DNA from: Solirubrobacterales bacterium
GTDB lineage: Bacteria > Actinomycetota > Thermoleophilia > Solirubrobacterales > Solirubrobacteraceae
Direction: 5' to 3'
DNA length: 64,000 nucleotides
Assembly (NCBI GenBank): GCA_027449125.1
Contig: DAIDME010000078.1
Location: 1 to 64,000 of the forward strand
Numbering within the stretch: the stretch's first letter is position 1; each line of letters begins with the position of its first letter. Shown here in pieces: positions 15,260-23,315 of this stretch. Position numbers and translations under genes: made by a program. The notes under the pieces are model-generated. The model made no database searches and had not been told where the DNA came from. It saw only the letters and a list, made by a program, of their open reading frames with translations.

Positions 15260-15723
15260 GCTCATTTGCGCCCACCGGCGAGCAGCTGTTCCGTGGCGAG
15301 CAGCGGATCGACCGCCCACTGCCCGTCGTCTTCGACTTCTTCTCGCGAGCCGCGAACCTCGAGCGCATCACGCCGCCGTGGCTCTCGTTCTCGATCCTTG
15401 GAGCCGAACCGGCCGAGGTCAGGACGGGAACCGTCATTCCCTACCGCCTGCGGCTGCATGGCGTGCCACTGATCTGGGTCTCCCAGATCGAGTCCTTCGA
15501 GCCCGGCCACATGTTCGTTGACCGCCAGCTGATCGGACCCTACAAGCTCTGGGTCCACACCCACACATTCGAAGCCGACGGTGAGGCGACGATCATCCGC
15601 GATGAGGTCCGTTACGAGCTGCCGCTCGGCCGGCTCGGCGCCTTCGCGCAGGCGATCTTCGTACGCCGCGACGTGGAGCGAATCTTCGCCTACCGGCGTA
15701 CGTCAATCGCGGGCCTGATCTAG
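15256..15723 (+). CDS. SRPBCC family ligand-binding protein
   Basis: A 155-aa START/polyketide-cyclase-like protein: RIDRPLPVVFDFFSRAANLERITPPWLSF is the standard N-terminal helix-grip segment (quoted by its ends RIDRPLPVV...ITPPWLSF), followed by WVSQIESFEPGHMFVDRQ and RDEVRYELPLG. It likely binds a hydrophobic ligand. It is coupled to the TIGR01777 gene; in many bacteria the two domains occur in one protein. Its 3' end overlaps that of the convergent anti-sigma gene by 21 bases. Confidence 0.9.
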   Translation: MSSFAPTGEQLFRGEQRIDRPLPVVFDFFSRAANLERITPPWLSFSILGAEPAEVRTGTVIPYRLRLHGVPLIWVSQIESFEPGHMFVDRQLIGPYKLWVHTHTFEADGEATIIRDEVRYELPLGRLGAFAQAIFVRRDVERIFAYRRTSIAGLI

Positions 15724-16401
15724 CCGCGCGACGATAACCGGCGCCGCAGTCGGGCGGCTTGTTCCACCCAGCGGCTCGATCGTCACCAGCACGGCGCTGA
15801 GGTGCCCGACCGCACCGGGGATCCCGACCTGCGCATCACCGGTGGGGCCCACCCCGAACAGCACGCTCGCCGGTCGTGGCGCCGCCGTTCCGGACTGCAG
15901 CCACACCTCGTAGACGTGCTCGCGGCCGGGAGCGCTCAGATGCCTGACCACCAGCTCCGCTCGGCCGTGGGAGAGACGCAGCTGCGCGCTGCCGCTGACC
16001 CCACGGACCTGTGCCTGGACCACGGTGGCCCCGAGTCCCGGGCTCAGCGCCAGCACTGCCACGACGGCGGCGGCGGCCAGCGTTCCGGCGGCCGCGAGCA
16101 ATCCGCGTGCCGGGCGCCTTGCTGTGCGCCCGGCACGAGCAGCCGCGGTGGCGGGCCGCTCTTGACGAACCTGCGCGAACAGCCGCCGGCGCAGAGCCGT
16201 GGGCGCGCGATACTGGTGCGTGGCGAGCGGCAGCTCACGCGCCACAGCCGTGAACGCCTCCAACTCGTCGCGGCACACCGCACACCCGCGGAGATGGTCG
16301 CGGAAGGCGTCTGCCTCGCTGTGCTCGAGCGCGCCCAGCGCGTAAGCCGCGGCGTCGCCGCCACAATCGTGCGGATCGGACATCTGCTCTCTTGGACTCA
16401 T
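15703..16401 (-). CDS. rskA: RskA-like anti-sigma factor (zinc-finger, single transmembrane)
   Basis: A 232-aa membrane protein coupled to the sigma gene by an ATGA overlap. The N-terminal zf-HC2 domain has H in FRDHLRGCAVCRDEL (H-x3-C-x2-C). One transmembrane helix lies at about 98-120 (GLLAAAGTLAAAAVVAVLAL). The extracytoplasmic part has the RskA signature YEVWLQSG...PASVLFGVG...VTIEPLGGTSRPT. It should hold the sigma factor at the membrane until a signal triggers release, probably by regulated proteolysis as known for RskA. Confidence 0.9.
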   Translation of the reverse strand: MSPREQMSDPHDCGGDAAAYALGALEHSEADAFRDHLRGCAVCRDELEAFTAVARELPLATHQYRAPTALRRRLFAQVRQERPATAAARAGRTARRPARGLLAAAGTLAAAAVVAVLALSPGLGATVVQAQVRGVSGSAQLRLSHGRAELVVRHLSAPGREHVYEVWLQSGTAAPRPASVLFGVGPTGDAQVGIPGAVGHLSAVLVTIEPLGGTSRPTAAPVIVARLDQARD

Positions 16402-16982
16402 GGTACGACCCCCGCCTGCGTGAGCGTGACACGCAGCTTGGCCAGCCCCAGTCGCATCCGTCCCTTGACGGTTCCTTCCGGCAGCTCGAGCATCGCGGCG
16501 ATCTGCTGGTGCGTGAAGCCACCGAAGAAGGACAGCTCGATCACCCGCCGCTGCTCGTCCGGAAGGTTCTCGAGCGCCCGGCGCAACTCCTCAGCTTCGC
16601 CGCGGCGCTCGACCTCGGCGTCAGTCAGCTCTGCGGCAGCCAAACGCTCTGCCGCACCCGACTCCTCGAACGAGCCGGCAGGGCGTGCCGACTGGCGGCG
16701 GAAGGAGTCAATCGCACGGTTGTGCACCGTGCTGAGAACCCAGCTGCGAACGCTCCCGCGCGACGGGTCATAGCGCCCACCGGCTCGCCAGAGCGACAGG
16801 AACGCCTCTTGGACGATGTCCTCGGCCCGCGCCCGTGACCCGCACATGCGGAACGCCAGCGAAAAGGCAGGGCCGCCGTGACGATCGAACAGCACCTCGA
16901 ACGCGCGTGCGTCGCCGTCGCGAACACGCGCCATCAGATCCTCGTCGGCCAGCTCTCTGAGGTTGCGTCGGTTGCCGAACAT
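16398..16982 (-). CDS. sigK: ECF RNA polymerase sigma factor, SigK-like
   Basis: A 194-aa group IV sigma factor. Region 2 reads FEVLFDRHGGPAFSLAFRM...AEDIVQEAFLSLWRAGGRYDP and RSWVLSTVHNRAIDSFRR; region 4 reads LENLPDEQRRVIELSFFGGFTHQQIA and LPEGTVKGRMRLGLAKLR. It directly precedes and overlaps an RskA-like anti-sigma gene. With CFA synthase, DUF1365 and the FAD protein close by, the gene set matches the mycobacterial sigK locus, so a SigK-type assignment is reasonable. The physiological signal is unknown. Confidence 0.88.
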   Translation of the reverse strand: MFGNRRNLRELADEDLMARVRDGDARAFEVLFDRHGGPAFSLAFRMCGSRARAEDIVQEAFLSLWRAGGRYDPSRGSVRSWVLSTVHNRAIDSFRRQSARPAGSFEESGAAERLAAAELTDAEVERRGEAEELRRALENLPDEQRRVIELSFFGGFTHQQIAAMLELPEGTVKGRMRLGLAKLRVTLTQAGVVP

Positions 16983-17015
16983 CGCTACCGGTTACGCGCA
17001 CGCGGCGCGGCTGGA

Positions 17016-17687
17016 TCAGTCGGGCACGCCGAGCGGCGCGAACAGCGGGGTGATCTGGGACTCCAGACCAGGGTCGAGGATCAGGAGCACCTGGTCACCG
17101 ACCGCGACCGTGTCGCCCGGCGCCGGGACGAAGCCGCGACCGGCGCGGAGCACCGAGATCACCAGCGAGCCCGCGGGGAGCTGGATCTGAGAGATCTGCC
17201 TGCCTACCGCAGGCGACCCCTCCAGCACCTCGAGCTCAATGATCTCGAGGTGCTCCTCCTCGAGCGCTAGCAGGTGCACCAGGCCGTGCTCGGGCACCTC
17301 GTGCTCGATCAAACGCATGATCAGCTGGGTCGCAGAAACCGCGGGCTGGATACCCAGCATCTTGAAGTGCTGGTGGTTACGGGGGTTGTTCACCCGCGCC
17401 ACGATCCGCTGCACGCCGTACTTCTCCTTGGCCACCTGGCAGATGAGGATGTTGTCCTCGTCGTCTCCGGTGACGGCGATCACCAGGTCGGCGCGCTGGA
17501 TCCCGGCCCGTTCGAGCACCCACAGCTCGGTCGCGTCGCCGTACTGGACGACGTGCTCCAGCTCCTGCTCGACGACCCGGAAGCGATCGTGGTTGCGTTC
17601 GATCAAGGTCACCTCGCGATCCTTGTCGATGAGCTCGCGCGCGAGGTTCCAACCCACCTTCCCGGCTCCGGCGATGATCACGTACAT
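17016..17687 (-). CDS. trkA: TrkA/KtrA-type potassium channel regulatory subunit
   Basis: A 223-aa cytosolic RCK protein. The Rossmann domain (about 1-130) begins MYVIIAGAGKVGWNLA with E in VTLIERN and D in VQYGDATELWVLE; the C-terminal TrkA-C domain (about 140-215) includes GSPAVGRQISQIQLPAGSLVISVLR. It binds nucleotides and gates a membrane K+ transporter, but no TrkH/KtrB gene is visible in the window. The next gene upstream is a second TrkA-N protein, so the two may form a heteromeric gating ring. Confidence 0.92.
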   Translation of the reverse strand: MYVIIAGAGKVGWNLARELIDKDREVTLIERNHDRFRVVEQELEHVVQYGDATELWVLERAGIQRADLVIAVTGDDEDNILICQVAKEKYGVQRIVARVNNPRNHQHFKMLGIQPAVSATQLIMRLIEHEVPEHGLVHLLALEEEHLEIIELEVLEGSPAVGRQISQIQLPAGSLVISVLRAGRGFVPAPGDTVAVGDQVLLILDPGLESQITPLFAPLGVPD

Positions 17688-17708
17688 GGCTATCAGCTCT
17701 CCGCTGCC

Positions 17709-18131
17709 TCAGAGCGCGAGCAGCACCCGCTCGGCCTGATCGATCGCGACCTGAGTCGGGCAAATCGTCTGCAGCCCCTGCTCCGAGTACCAGGCTGCAC
17801 GGGCCGGATCCGAGACCCGCACCACCACTCGCGGCACCTGGAAGCGCCGCTGCGCGATCTGCGAGATGACGAGGTTCGTGTTGTCACCGCTTGTCGCCGC
17901 CATGAAGACGTTCGCCTGCTCGATCCCGGCCGCCACCAGCCCGTCCACCTCGAGCGCGGTGCCGACGGTGAAGCGGCCACCGGAGTCCTCCCAGCTCGAG
18001 GTCTCATCGAGGTCGAGCCGAACGTGCGAGAGCGGGTCTATATCCATCACCGACACCTCGTGGCCGGCATCGAGCGCGCGCTTGGCGACCGCTGAGCCGA
18101 CGCGGCCACATCCGACGATCAGGATGAACAT
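17709..18131 (-). CDS. TrkA-N domain protein (short RCK subunit)
   Basis: A 140-aa Rossmann-fold protein starting MFILIVGCGRVGSAVA, with D in VSVMDIDP and ATSGDNTNLVISQIA. It lacks the TrkA-C domain present in its neighbour. The ATG at 18131 is chosen because the nucleotide-binding strand begins right there; the longer reading adds an arginine-rich unlikely N-terminus. It is co-directional with the larger TrkA gene 21 bases downstream. Confidence 0.88.
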   Translation of the reverse strand: MFILIVGCGRVGSAVAKRALDAGHEVSVMDIDPLSHVRLDLDETSSWEDSGGRFTVGTALEVDGLVAAGIEQANVFMAATSGDNTNLVISQIAQRRFQVPRVVVRVSDPARAAWYSEQGLQTICPTQVAIDQAERVLLAL

Positions 18132-18150
18132 GCCTGGAATGTACCGCCGA

Positions 18151-18579
18151 TCACTGGCCGGGCACCCACAGCCGTCCACTACGCTGCGCCGGCCCTGCCC
18201 CTCCCGCCGCGGGCTGCTCCTCGGCAGCTGCCGCGGGCCGCTCGCCGCCGGCTGCTGCCGGAGCACCGCCCTGTGCCTGCACAAAGGCGAGCTGAAGCTG
18301 AGATATGGCGTCGCGGATGGCGCTGATCTGCTCCGGCGCGGCCTGCTCGACCTGCGGCAGCGATGCCCTCACCGAGTCGATCGCGAGCTGCACCTGGACG
18401 AGATCACGCTCATCCTCGGTGCCTGGGATCAGCCCGGTGCGCCGCATCCCGAGATTGATCAGCGTGACGACGTTCTCCAGCAGCACGTGCTCGACCCGCA
18501 CGCGCTTGATCTCCTGTTCGTACGCCGCCCGCAGCTGCTCCTCAGAGAGCTCTCCAGGGTCTGGTGTCTGCGCTGCCAT
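18151..18579 (-). CDS. DUF1844-like small acidic protein
   Basis: A 142-aa protein with a helical core: RVEHVLLENVVTLINLGMRRTGLIP, VQVQLAIDSVRASLPQ and ISAIRDAISQLQLAFVQAQ, the pattern of DUF1844 proteins common in actinobacteria. The last 45 residues are alanine/glycine/proline-rich and probably disordered. The function is unknown. The start overlaps the last base of the upstream ligase gene. Confidence 0.75.
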   Translation of the reverse strand: MAAQTPDPGELSEEQLRAAYEQEIKRVRVEHVLLENVVTLINLGMRRTGLIPGTEDERDLVQVQLAIDSVRASLPQVEQAAPEQISAIRDAISQLQLAFVQAQGGAPAAAGGERPAAAAEEQPAAGGAGPAQRSGRLWVPGQ

Positions 18580-19742
18580 CAGTTGACCTCCACGGTGTTG
18601 TGGGCGCTTCCAGCATAGGTATGCTGCGTCTCAGCCACGGTCTGCGCGAACGCCTCAGCGAGCGTCGCGCCGCCGGCGACCAGGGCACGCTGGCGCTGTG
18701 CCCCGTTGGCCTCCGGGAGCTCGACCGCGATGTCGAGCTCGGAGCGCACCGGCTCGGTCCACGCGAGCAGCCGCTCGATCGCGGCGCGTGCCGGGTACGC
18801 CGTCGCCCGCTCGAGGTCGAGCAGCTCGCCGTCCAATCCGTGCCGGATCGCGCGCCACATGTTCTCCTCGATCAGCCGGCCCGGCAGGTCACGGTGCGGA
18901 CGGCCCTCGTCGGCGTCGCGCGCCGCCTGCGCGACGCAGGCGAGAATCAGCGCCGAGAGCGCCGCAGATTCGCCGGCTGTGGCCTGCGCGTCGCAGATCC
19001 GCACCTCGACCGTGCCGTACGCGAGGTGCGGTCGCACCGACCACCAGACCTGCGTGTACTCGACGATCGAGCGTGTGCTGACCAGGAAGTGGATGTAGTC
19101 GGCGAAGCCCGCCCAGTCACCGAACGCGTCGGGGACGCCACACCGCGGAAAGCTCTTGGTGAAGATCTGCGAGCGCACGCTGTGCAGGCCCGTATCGCGG
19201 CCCTCCAGAAACGGTGAGTTCGCCGAAATCGCCAGGAGCAGGGGCAGCACCGGGCGCAGGCGATCGCAGACGGCTATCGCCCGGTCGGCGCCCCGGATCC
19301 CGACGTGGACATGGGTCGAGAACGTGTTGTTGCGCCAGGCGACGTACTTGAGCCCCTCCTCCACACGGTGGTAGTGGTCGGTGTCGATGATCCGCTGCTG
19401 GCGGTAATCGGCCCAGGGGTGGGTACCGGTCGCACCGAGCGCCACCCCCTGCGCTGCCGCCACGGCAAACAGCCGACGTCTGACCTCCCGCTGAAGCTCG
19501 ACCGCCTCTGCGTGGCTCTCACCACGTCCGGAGCGGATCTCAACCTCTGAGGAGATCAGCTCGCCGGCCACCGCCTCCTCCAGAATCGGGTCCCGATTGG
19601 CAGCCGCGCGAAGATCCTCGAAGCGCTGCGCGAGATCGAGGCTCCCCGGCTCGAGGATCGAGAACTCCTCCTCCAGCCCCACGCTGAAGTCCGTTGCCTG
19701 CTCGAAGCGGGCAAGTCCACTGTCCAGGTCGATGTCGCTCAC
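18579..19742 (-). CDS. YbdK-like glutamate--cysteine ligase family carboxylate-amine ligase
   Basis: A 387-aa GCS2-family enzyme. FSVGLEEEFSIL is the signature start, followed by ELISSEVEIRSG, ATGTHPWADYRQQ, NTFSTHVHVGI (metal/nucleotide site) and RPHLAYGTVEVRICDAQAT. The family ligates glutamate to an amine such as cysteine with ATP; in vivo substrates of actinobacterial members are usually unknown. The 3' end overlaps the DUF1844 start and the 5' end overlaps the rex stop, so it is in one transcription unit. Confidence 0.9.
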   Translation of the reverse strand: MSDIDLDSGLARFEQATDFSVGLEEEFSILEPGSLDLAQRFEDLRAAANRDPILEEAVAGELISSEVEIRSGRGESHAEAVELQREVRRRLFAVAAAQGVALGATGTHPWADYRQQRIIDTDHYHRVEEGLKYVAWRNNTFSTHVHVGIRGADRAIAVCDRLRPVLPLLLAISANSPFLEGRDTGLHSVRSQIFTKSFPRCGVPDAFGDWAGFADYIHFLVSTRSIVEYTQVWWSVRPHLAYGTVEVRICDAQATAGESAALSALILACVAQAARDADEGRPHRDLPGRLIEENMWRAIRHGLDGELLDLERATAYPARAAIERLLAWTEPVRSELDIAVELPEANGAQRQRALVAGGATLAEAFAQTVAETQHTYAGSAHNTVEVN

Positions 19743-20389
19743 GCCAGGTAGAAGTAGAGCGCGTAGAGCAGGTCGACCGCCGGGCTCGAAGTGTGAACGG
19801 TGACCTCGGGCGGCGTCTGCAGCAGGCGTTCGGTGTAGTTGAAGATTACCCGCACACCGGCCTTCACCAGGTCGTCTGCGACCGTCTGCGCCACCGTCGA
19901 CGGCACCGCGAGCACAGCAACCACGACGTCTTTGTCGCGGATCGTCTCGCCCATACCGTCGTAGTGACTGACCACCAGGCTGCCGACCTGCGTGCCGACC
20001 TTCTCAGGATCGGTGTCGAACAGCGCGACCACGTTGAAGCCATGGTCGGCGAAGATGTCGGACCCGGCTATGGCCGTCCCCAGGTTCCCGGCGCCAAACA
20101 GAGCGATGTTGTGCTGCTCGGAGGTGCGCAGGATCTGGCGGATCTCGTTGATGAGCGCGTCCACGTTGTAACCGACGCCGCGCTTGCCGAACTTGCCGAA
20201 GCCGGACAGGTCGCGGCGGATCTGCGTCGAGTTCACGTGGGTGTAGTCGGCCAGCGCCTGCGAGCTGATCGTGCGGTCGCCCATCTTGCGTGCCTGTGTC
20301 AGCACCATCAGGTAGCGCGACAGGCGCACCGCCACGCCCAGGCCGAGCCGCTCTGCCGCGCCCGCGTCTTCCCGTCCCGCATCTGTCAT
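19739..20389 (-). CDS. rex: Redox-sensing transcriptional repressor Rex
   Basis: A 216-aa repressor that senses the NADH/NAD+ ratio. The N-terminal winged HTH has SSQALADYTHVNSTQIRRDLSGFGKFGKRGVGY, quoted by the ends SSQALADYTHV...GKRGVGY; the Rossmann domain has GAGNLGTAIAG and D in VVALFDTDPEKVG. The C-terminal domain-swapped helix ends VDLLYALYFYLA. In many actinobacteria Rex controls respiratory and haem genes; here it sits with a glutaredoxin-like gene, 9 bases downstream of it. Confidence 0.95.
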   Translation of the reverse strand: MTDAGREDAGAAERLGLGVAVRLSRYLMVLTQARKMGDRTISSQALADYTHVNSTQIRRDLSGFGKFGKRGVGYNVDALINEIRQILRTSEQHNIALFGAGNLGTAIAGSDIFADHGFNVVALFDTDPEKVGTQVGSLVVSHYDGMGETIRDKDVVVAVLAVPSTVAQTVADDLVKAGVRVIFNYTERLLQTPPEVTVHTSSPAVDLLYALYFYLA

Positions 20390-20398
20390 GTCAAGCCG

Positions 20399-20644
20399 TC
20401 ACTGTACTGCGGGGCCGAGCGCCCGTTCCAGCGCGTGCTCATCGACGAAGAGCTCGAAGCGCTCGCGCCCGTCGATCAGAACCACGGGGATCCGCTCCAG
20501 GTAGCGCGTCAGCAGACCCGCATCCGCCTCGATGTCAACCTCCTCGAACTCGAACGGGCGCCGTTCACGGACCCGTTTGAGCACTTGGAGCGCGTCCTCG
20601 CACAGGTGGCAGCCCGGCCGGCCATAGAGCGTCACGACGGTCAC
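20399..20644 (-). CDS. Glutaredoxin-like protein (DUF836)
   Basis: An 81-aa thioredoxin-fold protein with the redox motif GCHLC (CxxC) after the first strand, EVDIEAD, the cis-proline segment RIPVVLIDGRE and a C-terminal helix. It probably reduces disulfides in the cytoplasm. It overlaps the tsaD stop by 4 bases and leads directly into rex, which suggests a redox-homeostasis unit attached to the t6A operon. Confidence 0.9.
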   Translation of the reverse strand: MTVVTLYGRPGCHLCEDALQVLKRVRERRPFEFEEVDIEADAGLLTRYLERIPVVLIDGRERFELFVDEHALERALGPAVQ

Positions 20645-21630
20645 CGTGGCCGCTCGCCGGTCGAGTAGACATCCAGCTCCAGGTAGTCGGGGAACGACGA
20701 GGCCGTGCTGTAACGCGCGGCACTGGCGATCATCGCCGCATTGTCCGTGCAGAGCACGGCCGGCGGTATCTCCACCGCGACGCCCAGACCAGCGAGCGCG
20801 GCGCGCAGCGCCCCGTTGGCTGCGACCCCGCCACCGACCGCCAGTCGCGTGGCGCCCGTCTGCTCGAGCGCACGCCGGACACGGATCATCAGCGTCTCGA
20901 CGATGGCGCGCTGGTAGGAGGCGGCCAGGTCGGCGCGCCTGCGCTCCGCCTCGGTCTCACCAAGCTCGCGGACCTTGTAGAGCAGTGCGGTCTTGAGACC
21001 GGCGAAGGAGAAATCGAGACCCCGCATGCGCGCTGCCGTGGGAAACGGAAAAGCCTCGGGGTCCCCTTCGACAGCGAGCCGCTCGAGCGCCGCCCCACCC
21101 GGATAGCCGAGCCCCAGCAGCCTCGCCCCTTTGTCGAACGCCTCGCCGGCAGCATCGTCGAGCGTCTGGCCGAGCAGGCGCGGCGCGGGCCCGTGGTCGC
21201 GCACGTCGGCGAGCAACGTGTGCCCACCGCTTGCAACCAGCGCCAGGAACGGCGGCTCGAGCCGGGCCGGCTCGAGGAAGCTCGCCGCCAGATGTCCGTG
21301 CAGATGGTCAACAGCCGCAAACGGCAGCTCGCGCGCCGCCGCGACGGCCTTACCGGCGCTGAAGCCGACGAGCAGCGCCGCGACCAGGCCGGGGCCGCGC
21401 GTTGCGGCCACCAGCGTGACGTCGTCGAGCGTCGCACCTGCCAGCTCGAGCGCCTCGGACAGCGCCGCCGGCAGCAGGGACAGGTGTTGGCGCGAGGCGA
21501 TCTCCGGCACGACACCGCCGAAGCGGTCGTGTACGCGTTGCGAGCTGATCACGTTCGAGCGGATCTCGCCGCGCGCGGTTACGAGCGCCACACAGGTGTC
21601 GTCGCAGCTGGTCTCGATCGCAAGGATCAC
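20641..21630 (-). CDS. tsaD: tRNA N6-adenosine threonylcarbamoyltransferase TsaD
   Basis: A 329-aa ASKHA-fold enzyme that transfers threonylcarbamoyl to A37 of ANN-decoding tRNAs. It starts MILAIETSCDDTCVALV and has the metal-binding H-x3-H in HLHGHLAA, then LVASGGHTLL, GEAFDKGARLLGLGYPGG and a C-terminal VGGGVAANGALR, plus CTDNAAMIA. It works with TsaB and TsaE, which are encoded just upstream. The end overlaps the glutaredoxin-like gene. Confidence 0.96.
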   Translation of the reverse strand: MILAIETSCDDTCVALVTARGEIRSNVISSQRVHDRFGGVVPEIASRQHLSLLPAALSEALELAGATLDDVTLVAATRGPGLVAALLVGFSAGKAVAAARELPFAAVDHLHGHLAASFLEPARLEPPFLALVASGGHTLLADVRDHGPAPRLLGQTLDDAAGEAFDKGARLLGLGYPGGAALERLAVEGDPEAFPFPTAARMRGLDFSFAGLKTALLYKVRELGETEAERRRADLAASYQRAIVETLMIRVRRALEQTGATRLAVGGGVAANGALRAALAGLGVAVEIPPAVLCTDNAAMIASAARYSTASSFPDYLELDVYSTGERPR

Positions 21631-22110
21631 TCAGGGCTCCCAGGGCGTGCCGATCGCGCGCCACATGATGATCGCGTCCTCACCGTTGTCGGCGTAGTAG
21701 CGGGGCCTCGTGCCGACACCACGGAAGCCGTAGCGCTCGTAGAGCGCGATCGCGCCGGCGTTGGAGACGCGCGCCTCAAGCGTGTAGGCGGCGTCGGCAC
21801 CGCCCCGGGCGATGACCTCGTCCAGCAGCGCGCTGGCGACGCCACGGCGCCGGTGGCCGGGATCGACTGCGATGTTCATGATGTGCAGCGCCTCGTCGTA
21901 GCGGGCGCAGATCACGTAGCCGACGATCCGGCCATCACGCCTTGCCGACAGGGCGATCTCCGACGGCTTGGACAGCTCGAGCACGAACATCGACAGCGAC
22001 CACGGCGCCGGAAAGGCACGACGTTCGATCGCGATCACCTGCGGCAGATCACTGAAGTTCAGCGTCTTCACCGTCAGCCCCGGTGTCTGGTTGCGCTCCT
22101 GCGCGTTCAT
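21631..22110 (-). CDS. rimI: Ribosomal-protein-alanine N-acetyltransferase RimI-like
   Basis: A 159-aa GNAT acetyltransferase from the ATG at 22110, which overlaps the tsaB stop (ATGA). Motifs are IERRAFPAPWSLSMF (RimI N-terminus), HIMNIAVDPGHRRRGVASALL (acetyl-CoA loop with R-x-x-G-x-A) and EARVSNAGAIALYERYGF. RimI acetylates ribosomal protein S18 in E. coli and is often encoded with tsaB and tsaD. It abuts tsaD without a gap. Confidence 0.93.
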   Translation of the reverse strand: MNAQERNQTPGLTVKTLNFSDLPQVIAIERRAFPAPWSLSMFVLELSKPSEIALSARRDGRIVGYVICARYDEALHIMNIAVDPGHRRRGVASALLDEVIARGGADAAYTLEARVSNAGAIALYERYGFRGVGTRPRYYADNGEDAIIMWRAIGTPWEP

Positions 22111-22853
22111 CGGCTGGTCCGCTCCGCATCGGGGGCGCGCAGGTACTCGGGCTCGACAGGGACAGCGGAGATCCGCGCCAGCGCCGCCAGCCGGCAGTGT
22201 GAGCGCGCGCTTACCCGGTGCCGCGACGAGTCCTCGGGCGGCACCTGGACCCCGGCGGCTTCGAGCTGCCGCCTGAATCTGACCGCGCCGTCGCCCAGCG
22301 CCAGCGGCACGGCCCGCGCCGGGACCTGCGACGCTGCCTGTGTGGCGACCTGCGCGGCGACGCGCTGCAGTGACTCCGGCGAGAGTACCTGCGGCGGCCA
22401 TTCGGGCTCGTCTAGCAGCGGATCCTGCTCGGGCGACCAGCCGGCCATGAACGCCTCTCCGCGGCGGGCGTCCAGTACCGCCAGGACCGCGCGCCGGTCG
22501 TGTGCAGCCCCGAGCGCCAGCGACTGCAGCGTCGAGACGCCGGCCAGCGGCAGCCCGGCGCTCGTGGCCAGCGCCTGCGCCGTGGCGATCCCGATGCGCA
22601 GGCCGGTGAAGGTCCCTGGCCCGACACCGACAGCGATGCGATCAACCGCCGCCCAGCCGGCCCCTGAGAGCTCGAGCACTTCGTGGATCAAGGCCAGCAG
22701 CCGCCGCGCGTGATTGGGGCGCGCCCCGAGTGCCGGTTCATCGACGGCGACCAGATCCACAACATCGCGCAGGCAGGCGTTGGCCTCTTCGTCGACGTCC
22801 TGGAGGGCCACCGCGGTCAGCGCTGTCGCGGTGTCGAGCGCGAGCACCCTCAT
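22107..22853 (-). CDS. tsaB: tRNA threonylcarbamoyladenosine biosynthesis protein TsaB
   Basis: A 248-aa ASKHA-fold partner of TsaD. The signature MRVLALDTATALTAVAL is followed by HARRLLALIHEVL and the family hallmark AVGVGPGTFTGLRIGIATAQALA, written here by its ends AVGVGPGTFTG...ATAQALA. The C-terminal half is less conserved, as usual. It lies between tsaE and rimI with 4-base overlaps at both ends. Confidence 0.94.
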   Translation of the reverse strand: MRVLALDTATALTAVALQDVDEEANACLRDVVDLVAVDEPALGARPNHARRLLALIHEVLELSGAGWAAVDRIAVGVGPGTFTGLRIGIATAQALATSAGLPLAGVSTLQSLALGAAHDRRAVLAVLDARRGEAFMAGWSPEQDPLLDEPEWPPQVLSPESLQRVAAQVATQAASQVPARAVPLALGDGAVRFRRQLEAAGVQVPPEDSSRHRVSARSHCRLAALARISAVPVEPEYLRAPDAERTSR

Positions 22854-23314
22854 GCGGCCTCGATCCTCCGCTCATCGCCACCGCGGTGGGCGAGGGTGAC
22901 ATGCAATGCGATACGGCCGAGGCTCTCCAACCGTTCGAGCCCGACCGCGGGCCACTCCACGAACGTGATGATCGCCGGGCCAGCGTAATCAGCGAGCAGG
23001 TCAGGGTCCTCGTGCTCCAGTGACTGCAGGCGGTACAGGTCGACGTGTGCCACATAGTCGAGCGGCGGCGCCGCGGCGTAACGCTGGCCGATCGTGAAGG
23101 TCGGACTGGTGACCTGATCGCTCACACCGAGAGAGCGCGCCGCACCGCGCACAAAGGTCGTCTTGCCGGTCCCAAGCTCACCGCTGATCAGAACGATGTC
23201 GCCCGGCTCCAGGCGAGCGCTCAGGGCGGCCGCGAAGCGCTCCGTCTGCGCGGCGCTCGAGCTGGTGCCGTTGAAGGGCAGATCGAGCATCGCGTCGAGT
23301 CTATGCGGCGGCAC
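22850..23314 (-). CDS. tsaE: TsaE-type ATPase for t6A biosynthesis
   Basis: A 154-aa protein from the GTG at 23314, or 146 aa from an ATG at 23290. The P-loop ISGELGTGKTTFVRG, switch-like VTSPTFTI, DLYRLQ and IITFVEWPAVG are the standard TsaE series. It supplies ATP-dependent turnover to the TsaBD complex. It starts just after the glycosylase gene ends and overlaps tsaB by ATGA. Confidence 0.94.
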   Translation of the reverse strand: MPPHRLDAMLDLPFNGTSSSAAQTERFAAALSARLEPGDIVLISGELGTGKTTFVRGAARSLGVSDQVTSPTFTIGQRYAAAPPLDYVAHVDLYRLQSLEHEDPDLLADYAGPAIITFVEWPAVGLERLESLGRIALHVTLAHRGGDERRIEAA

Positions 23315-23315
23315 C

